From the NCBI GenBank assembly GCA_963814805.1, contig CAWFER010000012.1:62001-126000 (forward strand): DNA of 64,000 nucleotides, in the 5' to 3' direction. Positions 36,728 to 45,679 of this stretch are shown piece after piece. Below the pieces are notes generated by a model that did no database searches, was not told the DNA's origin, and was given only the letters and a program-made list of their open reading frames with translations. Made by a program: the position numbers and the translations under genes. This DNA is from AP-15 sp963814805. GTDB taxonomy: Bacteria; Pseudomonadota; Alphaproteobacteria; ATCC43930; CGMCC-115725. Numbering within the stretch: the stretch's first letter is position 1; every line of letters begins with the position of its first letter.

Positions 36728-38195
36728 ATGCGTCGCGCTGCTGCCGACAACGATTCGGACAGGTGCATGGGTCGCTCGATCCTCGATGGTTACGATCCGC
36801 AGGGCTTCTACTGCGAGATGCTGAGGCAGCCCGGCGAGCGCGGCGGTCAGGGAGCGCCTGGCCGCGCTGTCGATCGATGCGCTGAAGGAACGCGCCGCCG
36901 CCGCCAATGCCGAGCTCTATAATCTCGGGATCACCTTTACCGTCTATTCCGACGCCAAGACCGATCGACCGCATCCTGCCGTTCGACGTTTTGCCGCGGG
37001 TGATCTCGGCGGCCGAATGGCGGCATATCGAAAGCGGCATCGTGCAGCGCATCACCGCGCTCAACCTGCTGCTCGACGACATCTACCACGACCAGAAAAT
37101 CCTGCGCGACGGCGTCGTCCCGGCCGATCTGATCCTCGGCAACCACAATTACCGGCCGCTGATGCAGGGCGTCGACGTGCCGCACAAGGCCTATGTCAAC
37201 ATCTGCGGCACCGACATCGTGCGCGACGAAACGGGCGCCTTTCTGGTGCTCGAGGACAATGCGCGCACGCCTTCGGGCGTCAGCTACGTGGTCGAGAACC
37301 GGCACATGATGCTGCGCGCCTTCCCCGATCTGCTCGACGACATCGGCCTGCGCGCGATCGACAATTACGGCGCCAAGCTGATCGCCGCGCTGCAGGAGTT
37401 GGCGCCCGCCGGCGGTCGCCGATCCGCAGGTCGTGCTGCTGTCGCCCGGCACCTACAACTCGGCCTATTTCGAGCATGTCTTTCTCGCCCGCGAGATGGG
37501 CGTGCCGCTGGTCGAGGGGCCCGATCTGGTGGTCGAGGACGAACGCGTCTATATGCGCACGACCGGCGGCCTGGCCCGGGTCGACGTGATCTATCGCCGG
37601 GTCAACGACGATTTTCTCGACCCCGAGGCGTTCATCGCCGAGAGCAGGCTCGGGGTGCGCGGGCTGATGCGGGCCTATCGCGCCGGCAATGTCGGCGCTG
37701 GCCAACGCCATCGGCACCGGCGTCGCCGACGACAAGGCGGTCTATGCCTATGTGCCGCGGATCATTCGCTATTATCTGGGCGAGGAGGCGATCCTGCACA
37801 ACGTCGAAACCCATATCTGCCGCGAGCCGCAAGCCCTGCGCTACACCCTCGACCATCTGGCCGAACTGGTGGTCAAGCCGGTCGGCGAGGCCGGCGGCTA
37901 CGGCATCACGGTCGGTCCCAAGGCGAGCCAGGCCGAACTCGACGATTGCCGCGCCAAGCTGCTCGCCGACCCGTCGAACTATATCAGCCAGCCCTGCATC
38001 AACCTGTCGGTGGCGCCGACCTTGATCGATGGCCGGATCGAGGCCCGCCATGTCGATCTGCGGCCGTTCGCGGTCACCGGGTCGAGCACCTGGGTGCTGC
38101 CCGGCGGGTTGACCCGGGTGGCGCTGCGCCGCGGCTCGCTGGTCGTCAACTCCTCGCAGGGCGGCGGCTCGAAGGACACCTGGGTCCTTGGCTGA
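36728..38195 (+). CDS. Circularly permuted ATP-grasp protein (frameshifted)
   Basis: About 488 residues joined, member of the circularly permuted ATP-grasp type 2 family (former DUF404/DUF407). Recognised parts are DGYDPQGFYCEML, FDVLPRVISAAEWRHIESGI, RALNLLLDDIYHD-like ITALNLLLDDIYHDQKILRD, VNICGTDIVRDETGAFLVLE, LLSPGTYNSAYFEHVFLARE, the metal/ATP segment LAELVVKPVGEAGGYGITVG and TWVLPGGLTRVALRRGSLVV with NSSQGGGSKDTWVL. ATP-grasp enzymes make acyl-phosphate intermediates and ligate amines. Breaks lie near 36843, 36958, 37420 and 37693. Start uncertain (ATG 36728, or TTG 36716 after AGGAGG). First gene of a conserved trio. Confidence 0.87.
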
Positions 38196-39176
38196 CGTTC
38201 TGCTCGCCCGCTATGCGGATTGCATCTTCTGGCTGGCGCGCTATGTCGAGCGCGCCGAAAATCTGGCGCGCATTCTCGATGTCAACGAGACCTTCTCGCG
38301 CGACAGCCATGGCGGCCAGAACTGGCGCTCGATCATCCAGCTGAATTCCGACGAGGAGCGCTTTTTTGCAAGCGGCGCGCAAGGTCTCGGCGCAAAGCGT
38401 GCTCGAATTCTACGTCGTCGACGCCGACAACCCGACCTCGATCGTCAGCGCCATCCATAGCGCGCGCGAGAACGCCCGCACCTTGCGGCCGCTGATTTCG
38501 ACCGAGATGTGGGTGCAGCTCAACGTCTTCTACAATCACCTGGCCGCGATCGGGATCGCCGATCTGGCTCCCGGCCGGCTGGCGGGGCTGCTCACGACGG
38601 TCAAGGAGGCCTGCCAGACCCACACCGGCATCACCGAGGGCACGTTTTTCCGCGACCAGGGCTGGTATTTTTATCAGCTCGGCCGCTACATCGAGCGCGC
38701 CGACCAGACGACCCGGCTGCTCGACATCAAATACCATCTGCTGCTGCCCGACATCGCCGATGTCGGCTCGCCGACCGATGTCAGCCAGTGGAACGCGCTG
38801 CTGCGTTCGGCCGCCGGCTATCACGCCTATCGCCGCCTGCACGCGGCCAGCACAACCCCGGCGCGGGTGGCGGGGTTCCTGCTGCTCAACCAGGCCTTTC
38901 CGCGCTCGGTGCATCATTGCGTGCGCGAGGTCGGCGCAGCTTTTGGGCGCGGTCAAGTCGCGCTATGCGCTGCGCGGCGGCAATGACGCCGCCGAGGAGC
39001 TCGACCGCTTGCGCGCCGTCCTCGGCACCCTCACGATAGCGACGATCCTGAGCGAGGGGCTGCACGAGTTCCTCGATCTGATCCAACAGCAGCTGATCGC
39101 GGTCAGCCGCGATCTGTCGATCGCCTTTTTCGGCTACTCGCCCGAGGCCTCGCAGACGCAGACCGCGGTCGCCTAA
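38188..39176 (+). CDS. Alpha-E domain protein (DUF403), frameshifted
   Basis: About 328 residues joined, almost entirely helical. It begins LLARYADCIFWLARYVERAE and includes GITEGTFFRDQGWYFYQLGR with YIERADQTTRLLDIKYHLLL, matching the repeated RYxERAE/D helices of alpha-E proteins. The TTG at 38188 overlaps the ATP-grasp stop by eight bases. Breaks near 38366 and 38939. Alpha-E proteins accompany ATP-grasp and transglutaminase-like genes; their biochemical role is unknown. Confidence 0.87.
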
Positions 39177-39188
39177 TAGGCGGATGCG

Positions 39189-40121
39189 ATGCCGATCATC
39201 ACCGTGCGTCACGTGACGACCTACCGCTACAAGCAGCCGGTGGCCTTTGGCGAGCACCGCATGATGCTGCGGCCGCGCGACAGCTACGACCAGAGGCTGC
39301 TCGACAGCCGGCTCGCGATCACGCCCGAGCCCGCCGACATTCGCTGGGTGCACGATGTCTTTGGCAATTGCGTCGCGATCGCCCGCTTCGCCGGCCGGGC
39401 GGCGGAGCTGCGTTTTGAGAGCGTGATCCGGCTCGATCACTCGGCGAGCAATGCGCTCGATTTTCAGATCGAGGAGTATGCCACGCGCTATCCGTTCACC
39501 TACGGCGCCGACGAGATGCCCGATCTGTTGCGCCTGGTCGAGCGGCAGTATCTCGATCCCGAGCACGAGATCGACCGCTGGGCCCAGCAGTTCCTGCGGC
39601 ATGACGGGCGCAGCGACACCTCCGAGCTGCTGGCTTCGATGACGCGGGCGATCCGGCGCGATCTGGTCTACGAGGCGCGCGAGGAGAGCGGCGTCCAGGA
39701 CCCGGTCAAGACCCTGCACCAGGGGAGCGGCAGCTGCCGCGACTTCGCAGTGCTGATGATCGAGGCGGTGCGCTCGCTGGGGCTCGCCGCTCGTTTTGTC
39801 AGCGGCTATCTCTACGTCCACGAGGGCCGTCGCCGCCACCGGGTCGGCGGCGGGGCCACCCATGCCTGGCTCGAAGTCTATCTGCCGGGCGCCGGCTGGG
39901 TCGAGTTCGATCCGACCAACGGGATCGTCGGCAACCACGATCTTGTCCGCGTCGCGGTGGTCCGCGACCCGCGTCAGGCAATGCCGATTTCCGGCACCTG
40001 GACCGGCTTTCCGTCAGACCATCTCGGCATGAATGTCGAGGTCGAGGTCACCGCCGAGCCGGAGCCTGGCGCCGTGTCCGAGCTGCCGCCGGAACGCCGC
40101 GCGCTCCCCGCCTCGGGTTGA
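39189..40121 (+). CDS. Transglutaminase-like cysteine peptidase with bacterial N-terminal domain
   Basis: 310 residues, intact. An N-terminal beta-rich domain (TVRHVTTYRYKQPVAFGEHR, MMLRPRDSYDQRLL) precedes the papain-fold core with the triad Cys in QGSGSCRDFAVLMIEAVRSL, His in GGATHAWLEVYLPGAGWVEF and Asp in FDPTNG. Such proteins are cytoplasmic proteases or amide-bond enzymes; no signal peptide is visible. Twelve bases separate it from the alpha-E gene. The trio ATP-grasp/alpha-E/transglutaminase has been proposed to form and cleave an unknown peptide-like bond. Confidence 0.88.
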   Translation: MPIITVRHVTTYRYKQPVAFGEHRMMLRPRDSYDQRLLDSRLAITPEPADIRWVHDVFGNCVAIARFAGRAAELRFESVIRLDHSASNALDFQIEEYATRYPFTYGADEMPDLLRLVERQYLDPEHEIDRWAQQFLRHDGRSDTSELLASMTRAIRRDLVYEAREESGVQDPVKTLHQGSGSCRDFAVLMIEAVRSLGLAARFVSGYLYVHEGRRRHRVGGGATHAWLEVYLPGAGWVEFDPTNGIVGNHDLVRVAVVRDPRQAMPISGTWTGFPSDHLGMNVEVEVTAEPEPGAVSELPPERRALPASG

Positions 40122-40350
40122 CCCGGCGCATCGCGATCGTCGCTGCCGCGGCAAGGGTGGGCGCGCTGCCGCGGCGCTAGGCGGCCTGCGGCTCCTCGAT
40201 CGCCACGGTTCTCGACGGTGACGAAGCGATGCCCGCAGCCAAGTTTCGGTCGAACCGGCGCCGCGCACCTGGACATTGTCGCGGCGCCGCCCCTATCATC
40301 GCGACTGGGGTGTCCCGCCAGCGCCCGATGCGCAGAGGGGATTGTGAGCC

Positions 40351-41592
40351 GTGACCGACCGGCAAGGCCACCTACGGCGTCGCGCGCAGAATATCGGCGG
40401 CGCGTCTCCTGGGGAACGGGGGTGGCCGACTTATCTGTGGATTACCGGACTGTTGCTGTTCATCCTCGTGGCCCTGGCCGGCGGGATCATCTGGTATAAT
40501 TCGAAGAAGTCGAGCGAGCTGGCGCTCTCCGCGGCGCAGCGTCTGATGCAGCAAGCGGACGAAAAGATCAGGGACCGCATCAAGCTCTTATACGATCCGA
40601 TGTATGCGATCGTCGGCATCGCGTCCCTGGTGCCCAGCCTGACCACCCCGGCGATCAGGGACGACCCGAGCGCCATGGCCCTGATGCAGCGGGCGTTGCG
40701 CATCTATCCGCAGATATTGTCGATCTATGTAGGGTTCGACGACGGCGAGTTTTTCATGCTGACCCATATCGCCGGCAAGAAAAGCGACGCGCTGCGCAAG
40801 GCGCTGCAGGCTCCGGCCGAGGCCGCCTTCGCCAATGAGGTGATCACCGCCAATGCCGCCGGCGAGCGCACCGTGCGGTGGATCTTCCTCGACAAGGATG
40901 GCGCGATCGTCGGTCGCCGCGACCCTGCCCCGGCGGTCTTCGACCCCCGGACGCGGCCCTGGTACGGCGCGGCCAAGCGCGCCAATGTGGTCGAGCACAG
41001 CAATCTTTACATCTTCGCTTCGAGCGGCGAACCCGGTTTTACCCTGAGCCGCAGCTTCAAGGGACCGACCCCCGGAGTGATGGGCGCCGACCTCGCCGCA
41101 GTCGATCTGGCGGATTTTTTGCGCGAGCAGCGCATCACCCGGGGCAGCATCGCCTTTATTTTCACCAAGAACGGCGGAATTATCGCGTTGCCGGATCAGG
41201 CCCGCGTCGCCGAGGCGATCCGCGCCCAGGGCGAGACCATGTCGGCGCCTCCCAAGATCGCTGATCTGCACGACCCGGTGATCGACGGACTGGTTGCCGC
41301 CTACCGCAACAAGCCGATATCCGGAACCCGTGTCTACGACGTCGCCGGCCGCAGCTATATCGGCCGGGTGGTCGAGATCCCGCCGCGCTACGGGCGCGAT
41401 CAGCTGCTGGCGATCACCGTGCCGGTCGACCAGATCGAAAAGCCGATCATCGATATCCGCAACGACACGCTGCTCTATTCGATCGCGTTTCTGGTCTTTG
41501 CCTTGCCCCTCTACGTGACCCTGGTCGTCGCCTGGATCGACCGCCGGCTCGATCAACGGGCGCACCGGCCGCGGTTCCGCGACGACGAATGA
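40351..41592 (+). CDS. Orphan double-Cache membrane receptor without an output domain
   Basis: 413 residues, intact. TM1 is YLWITGLLLFILVALAGGII; a 300-residue periplasmic dCache domain follows (YPQILSIYVGFDDGEFFMLT, FDPRTRPWYGAAKRANVVEH, GVMGADLAAVDLADFLREQ), then TM2 YSIAFLVFALPLYVTLVVAW. Only about 22 basic residues follow TM2. Relatives usually continue into HAMP, GGDEF, cyclase or kinase domains; none is encoded before the next gene 95 bases on, in any frame I checked. The start is GTG 40351. It may signal by partnering with another protein. Confidence 0.8.
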   Translation: MTDRQGHLRRRAQNIGGASPGERGWPTYLWITGLLLFILVALAGGIIWYNSKKSSELALSAAQRLMQQADEKIRDRIKLLYDPMYAIVGIASLVPSLTTPAIRDDPSAMALMQRALRIYPQILSIYVGFDDGEFFMLTHIAGKKSDALRKALQAPAEAAFANEVITANAAGERTVRWIFLDKDGAIVGRRDPAPAVFDPRTRPWYGAAKRANVVEHSNLYIFASSGEPGFTLSRSFKGPTPGVMGADLAAVDLADFLREQRITRGSIAFIFTKNGGIIALPDQARVAEAIRAQGETMSAPPKIADLHDPVIDGLVAAYRNKPISGTRVYDVAGRSYIGRVVEIPPRYGRDQLLAITVPVDQIEKPIIDIRNDTLLYSIAFLVFALPLYVTLVVAWIDRRLDQRAHRPRFRDDE

Positions 41593-41686
41593 TTGGCGAA
41601 ACCGCCCGTAGATAATAAGTCTAAGGTTGCGGGCTGCCTCTTCTTTCGGCTAATAGATTAACGAGTTAACACGCGGGAGGACAGCG

Positions 41687-42430
41687 ATGGACAGCGATAT
41701 GTCGCGGCGCGTTATCGCCGAGTTCTTCGGGACGTTCTGGCTGGTGTTCGGCGGCTGCGGCGCCGCCGTCCTGGCCGCCGGGTTCCCGAATTTCGGGATC
41801 GGCTTTCTCGGCGTCGCGTTCGCCTTCGGCCTGACGGTGTTGACCATGGCCTACGCCGTGGGCCACATCTCGGGCGGCCATTTCAATCCGGCGGTCACCA
41901 TCGGCCTGTGGAGCGCCGGGCGCTGCGCCAACAAGCACGTCATTCCCTACGTCGTTGTCCAGGTGATCGCCGCCATCGCCGCCGCGGCGGTTTTGTGGGT
42001 GATCGCGTCGGGCCAGCCCGGGTGGATCCCCGGTCGCTTCGCCGCGAATGGCTACGGCGACCTCAGCCCCGGCAAATACGGGCTCGGCGCGTGCTTTGTT
42101 TGCGAAGTGGTGATGACGTTCTTTTTCCTGTTCGTCATCATCGGCGCCACGTCGAAGGGAGCGGCCTCCGGCTTTGCCGGGATCCCAATCGGGCTCGCGC
42201 TGACCTTGATCCACCTGGTGTCGATCCCGGTCACCAACACCTCGGTCAATCCGGCGCGCAGCACCGGGCCGGCATTGTTTGCCGGCGGCCCTTATATCGG
42301 CCAGCTCTGGTTTTTCTGGTTGGCGCCGATCCTCGGCGCCGTTATCGCCGGGCTGTTGACCCGCTGGATGTATAGGCCGGAAGCGATCCTCGACACGGTC
42401 GTTGTCGAGGAAAGGCGGGTGGCCCCTTGA
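41687..42430 (+). CDS. aqpZ: Aquaporin Z
   Basis: 247 residues with six helices and two half-helices, intact. Both NPA loops are present: HISGGHFNPAVTIGL and PVTNTSVNPARSTGPALFAG. The selectivity-filter histidine lies in LTLIHLVSIPV and the arginine in NPARS, indicating a water channel of the AqpZ type. The ATG at 41687 follows GGGAGGA; a second ATG at 41699 is possible. It converges on the lipid A operon. Confidence 0.93.
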   Translation: MDSDMSRRVIAEFFGTFWLVFGGCGAAVLAAGFPNFGIGFLGVAFAFGLTVLTMAYAVGHISGGHFNPAVTIGLWSAGRCANKHVIPYVVVQVIAAIAAAAVLWVIASGQPGWIPGRFAANGYGDLSPGKYGLGACFVCEVVMTFFFLFVIIGATSKGAASGFAGIPIGLALTLIHLVSIPVTNTSVNPARSTGPALFAGGPYIGQLWFFWLAPILGAVIAGLLTRWMYRPEAILDTVVVEERRVAP

Positions 42431-42445
42431 TATCGTCTTGCCCGG

Positions 42446-43348
42446 CTAATCCGGCCAGCGCCGGTGCACCCAGAGCCACTGCTCGGGGCGGTCGCGAATC
42501 CACCTCTCCAGGATGGCGTTGACCCGCGCCGTCAGCTCCGCGACCGCCGCCTGCTGGCCGATGCCGCGCGGCAGAGGCAACGGCGGAAACACCCTCAGCC
42601 GGAAATGCGCGCCGTCGAGGCGCTCGACCCGGGCGGGCAACACGTCGCATTCAAAGCGCAGCGCCAGCGAGGCCAGAGCCGGGGCGGTCATCGCCTTCCG
42701 TCCAAAAAACGGCGCCGGAATGCCGTCGTTCATTTTCTGGTCGGCGAGCAAGGCGAGGTGTTCGCCACGGGCGAGGGCAGCCACCGCGCGGCGCGCCCCG
42801 GTCGAACCCTTCGGGGCATATTCGCCGCGATCGCCGCGAAACCGCGAGATCAGCCGGGCCACCAGCGGGTTGTTCGCCGCCCGGTAGATCTGGGTAACGG
42901 GCGCTCCATACTGGGCTGCAGCCAACGCGCAGATCTCCCAATTGGCGATGTGGCCGGAAAAGATGATCATCCGTCGGCCGGCGGCGACCGCCCGGTCCAT
43001 GTGTTCAATACCGCGGGTTTCGACCCGCCCGTCCGGCGCGAACACGCGAATTTGGCGCAAATGCGGGTATTCGGCGACGACGCGGCCGAGATTGTCCCAC
43101 ATGCCGGCGACGATCTCTTGGATCGCGCTATCGGCAAGATCAGGGAAGGCGCGGCGCAGATTGATCCGGGCTCGCTTCGAGATGCCGAGACGCGGGCCGA
43201 TGCGCCGGCCGAGCGCGCCGCCGATCGCCGACGCCCGATCGATCGGCAATAGTCCCAGACCGCCGAACGCCAGCGCCGCGCCCAACCCTTCCAGACGTTG
43301 GCCGAGCGGCCGCCGCTCGGCGCGGTTATCGGGACGAGCCGCGTCCAT
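42446..43348 (-). CDS. lpxL: Lipid A lauroyl/late acyltransferase (LpxL/HtrB family)
   Basis: 300 residues, intact. The family HX4D/E motif is in MIIFSGHIANWEICALAAAQ, followed by QIYRAANNPLVARLI, LLADQKMNDGIPAPFFGRKA and the final PEQWLWVHRRWPD. It transfers a secondary acyl chain to Kdo-lipid A. Its start overlaps the lpxK end by 23 bases. Which acyl chain it adds cannot be told from sequence. Confidence 0.9.
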   Translation of the reverse strand: MDAARPDNRAERRPLGQRLEGLGAALAFGGLGLLPIDRASAIGGALGRRIGPRLGISKRARINLRRAFPDLADSAIQEIVAGMWDNLGRVVAEYPHLRQIRVFAPDGRVETRGIEHMDRAVAAGRRMIIFSGHIANWEICALAAAQYGAPVTQIYRAANNPLVARLISRFRGDRGEYAPKGSTGARRAVAALARGEHLALLADQKMNDGIPAPFFGRKAMTAPALASLALRFECDVLPARVERLDGAHFRLRVFPPLPLPRGIGQQAAVAELTARVNAILERWIRDRPEQWLWVHRRWPD

Positions 43349-44339
43349 CGTCGCCGGCCGGGGCCGCTACCGAGGCCAGAAGCCGAGCCAGGGAAGCGGG
43401 ATCGGGCCAATCGATCCCGACCTCGAGCACCTCGATGCCGCGGCGCGCCGCAACCGGCAGCCGCACGAAATCCTTCGCGGTCGTCACCAGTTGGGCGCGC
43501 TCGCGCTCGGCGGCCCGGCGCAGCTCGGCAATCTCGCCCGGGCTATAGGGATGATGGTCGGGAAATTTGCGCTCGCCGACGAACTCGGCGCCGAGCCAAC
43601 GCAAGGTTGCAAAGAATTTTTCCGGTCGGCCAATCCCGGCGAAAGCTAAGACCCGGGTCCCGGCGAGCCGGTCGCCGGCGATCGGCGCCAGCGCCGCCGG
43701 TACGATCGGGACCCCGTCGGCCCAGGCGATCGGCGGCATCCGAGGGGTTTCGCTTTGGCCCGTGAGCAGCACGACGCCGTCGGCGCGCGCGAGCCCGCGT
43801 CGCAGATTTTCGCGCAACGGGCCGGCCGGCATCACCCGCCCGTTGCCGAAACCGTAGGCGCTATCGACGACGATCAGCGCCAGCGTCTTGTCGACCGACG
43901 GGTTTTGGAACCCGTCATCGAGCAAGATCGCCGCCGCCCCGGCCTCGACCGCCGCAGCAATTCCGGCGCTGCGGTCGCGCGCGACCCAGGACGGCGCGCC
44001 GGCGGCGAGCAGCAAGGCCTCGTCGCCGACCGCGGCGAAATCGTGGCGCCGAGGCTCGACCCGGACCGGCCCGGCGAGCCGGCCGCCATAGCCGCGCGTC
44101 ACGATATGGACGGCTACCGCGCGGCTCGCGAGCCAGGCGGCGAGCGCAATGACGATCGGGGTCTTGCCAGCGCCGCCGGCGACGAGATTGCCGACGCAGA
44201 TTACCGGAACCGGCGCATGCGAGGGACGAGCGAGCGCTCGGCGCAGTCGCCCGGCGGCATCCCAGGCGGCGCCGATCGGCAGCAGCAGGTCGGCCGCGAG
44301 CGTCGGTTTTCTGGCCCAAAACTCCGGAGCGGCGCGCAT
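43326..44339 (-). CDS. lpxK: Tetraacyldisaccharide 4'-kinase
   Basis: Phosphorylates the lipid A disaccharide at the 4' position. 337 residues, intact. N-terminal APEFWARKPTLAADLLLPIG, Walker A-like VGNLVAGGAGKTPIVIALAA, TRGYGGRLAG, VGDEALLLA, the conserved AAILLDDGFQNPSVDKTLAL and LLTGQSETPRMPP are present. Its ATG shares one base with the waaA stop (TGATG). Confidence 0.94.
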   Translation of the reverse strand: MRAAPEFWARKPTLAADLLLPIGAAWDAAGRLRRALARPSHAPVPVICVGNLVAGGAGKTPIVIALAAWLASRAVAVHIVTRGYGGRLAGPVRVEPRRHDFAAVGDEALLLAAGAPSWVARDRSAGIAAAVEAGAAAILLDDGFQNPSVDKTLALIVVDSAYGFGNGRVMPAGPLRENLRRGLARADGVVLLTGQSETPRMPPIAWADGVPIVPAALAPIAGDRLAGTRVLAFAGIGRPEKFFATLRWLGAEFVGERKFPDHHPYSPGEIAELRRAAERERAQLVTTAKDFVRLPVAARRGIEVLEVGIDWPDPASLARLLASVAAPAGDDGRGSSR

Positions 44340-45679
44340 CACGCTCGCAGCGAATGCGGGGTGCGGGCGCGGCCCTCGATCAATAGACCCTGCGCCGGGC
44401 GCGTTTGCGGAAGCGCCACGCGGTCGAGCCACGGGGCGAGACGGACCACGATCGCCTCGAGGATGCCCTTGCCGGCGGCGGCGACCCGCGCCCCAGCGGT
44501 AGAGCGGGCGGCGCGCAGCCCGCGGTCGGCGAGGAGCATTCCTACCGCCCGCGCCAGCTCGTCGGCGCCGGTGACCATCTCCGCCGCGCCGGCCGCCGCC
44601 AATGCCGCCGCCATGCCGGCGCAATTGCTCATGTCGGGCCCGTGCAGGACGGCGCAGTCGAGACGGGCCGCCTCGAATGGATTGTGCCCGCCCTGCCGGG
44701 AGAGCGAGCCGCCGATAAAGGCGATGCGGGCGAGGCGATAAAACAGGCCGAGTTCGCCCATCGTATCGGCCAGATAGATTTCGGTGTCGGCGCCGACCGG
44801 TTCGCCGCGGCTGCGCCGGGCGCTGCGCAACCCCTCTCTTGCGAGCATCGCCGCGATCGCGTCGCCGCGCGCCGGATGGCGCGGCGCGATTACCGTCAGC
44901 AGACCCGGAAATCTGGCGACGAGCCGGCGATGCGCCGCGGCGGCGATCTCCTCTTCGCCGGCATGGGTGCTGGCGGCGAGCCACAGCGGGCGCCCGCCGG
45001 TCTCCCGACGCAGGCGCCACAACTGCGCCTGATCGACCGGCAGCGGCGCGCTGGCGGCCTTCAAATCGCCGACCGCGGCAACATCGCGCGCGCCAAGCCG
45101 GCGCAGACGCCGGGCCTGCGCCTCGTCTTGAGCCAGGCATTGCGCGAAAGCGGCGAGCATCGGGCCGATCAGCCCCGGCCACCATCGCCAGCGCCGGTAC
45201 GAGCGCGCCGACAACCGGCCATTGACCAGCATCATCGGGATGCCGCGGCCATGCGTCGTCAGCACCAGGTTCGGCCACAGCTCGGATTCGACCCAGAGCG
45301 CCAGATCGGGTTGCCAATGATCGAGAAAGCGCTCGATCCAGGCGGGCAGATCGAGCGGCGCGAATTGATGGCGCGCCCGCGGCGGCAGCCGCTCTTCGAG
45401 CAGTCGGGCCGAGGTCACGGTCCCGGTGGTGACGAGGATTTCGAGCTCGGGCCGGGTTTGCAGCAGCAATTCGATCAACCGCAGCATCGCCGTCGCCTCG
45501 CCGACGCTGGCCGCGTGGATCCATAACAGCGGCCCGGGGGGTCGCGCCGCGCGAGCAAACCCCCGTCGTTCACGCAGCCGCGGCCCGTCTTCTTTGCCCC
45601 GCCGCCGTCGGCGCCGCAGATATAAGAGCGCCGCCGGCGCCAGCGGCCGGGTCAGCGCGCGATAGACGAGCGGCAGCAT
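44339..45679 (-). CDS. waaA: Kdo transferase (3-deoxy-D-manno-octulosonic acid transferase)
   Basis: Adds Kdo to lipid A. 446 residues, intact. It has a membrane-associated N-terminal helix, WIHAASVGEATAMLRLIELL with the conserved base glutamate, TTGTVTSARLLEERLP, WVESELWPNLVLTTHGRGIP, APRHPARGDAIAAML and the C-terminal nucleotide-sugar site AFIGGSLSRQGGHNPFEAAR. Order DUF374-waaA-lpxK-lpxL is usual in alphaproteobacteria. Confidence 0.94.
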   Translation of the reverse strand: MLPLVYRALTRPLAPAALLYLRRRRRRGKEDGPRLRERRGFARAARPPGPLLWIHAASVGEATAMLRLIELLLQTRPELEILVTTGTVTSARLLEERLPPRARHQFAPLDLPAWIERFLDHWQPDLALWVESELWPNLVLTTHGRGIPMMLVNGRLSARSYRRWRWWPGLIGPMLAAFAQCLAQDEAQARRLRRLGARDVAAVGDLKAASAPLPVDQAQLWRLRRETGGRPLWLAASTHAGEEEIAAAAHRRLVARFPGLLTVIAPRHPARGDAIAAMLAREGLRSARRSRGEPVGADTEIYLADTMGELGLFYRLARIAFIGGSLSRQGGHNPFEAARLDCAVLHGPDMSNCAGMAAALAAAGAAEMVTGADELARAVGMLLADRGLRAARSTAGARVAAAGKGILEAIVVRLAPWLDRVALPQTRPAQGLLIEGRARTPHSLRA

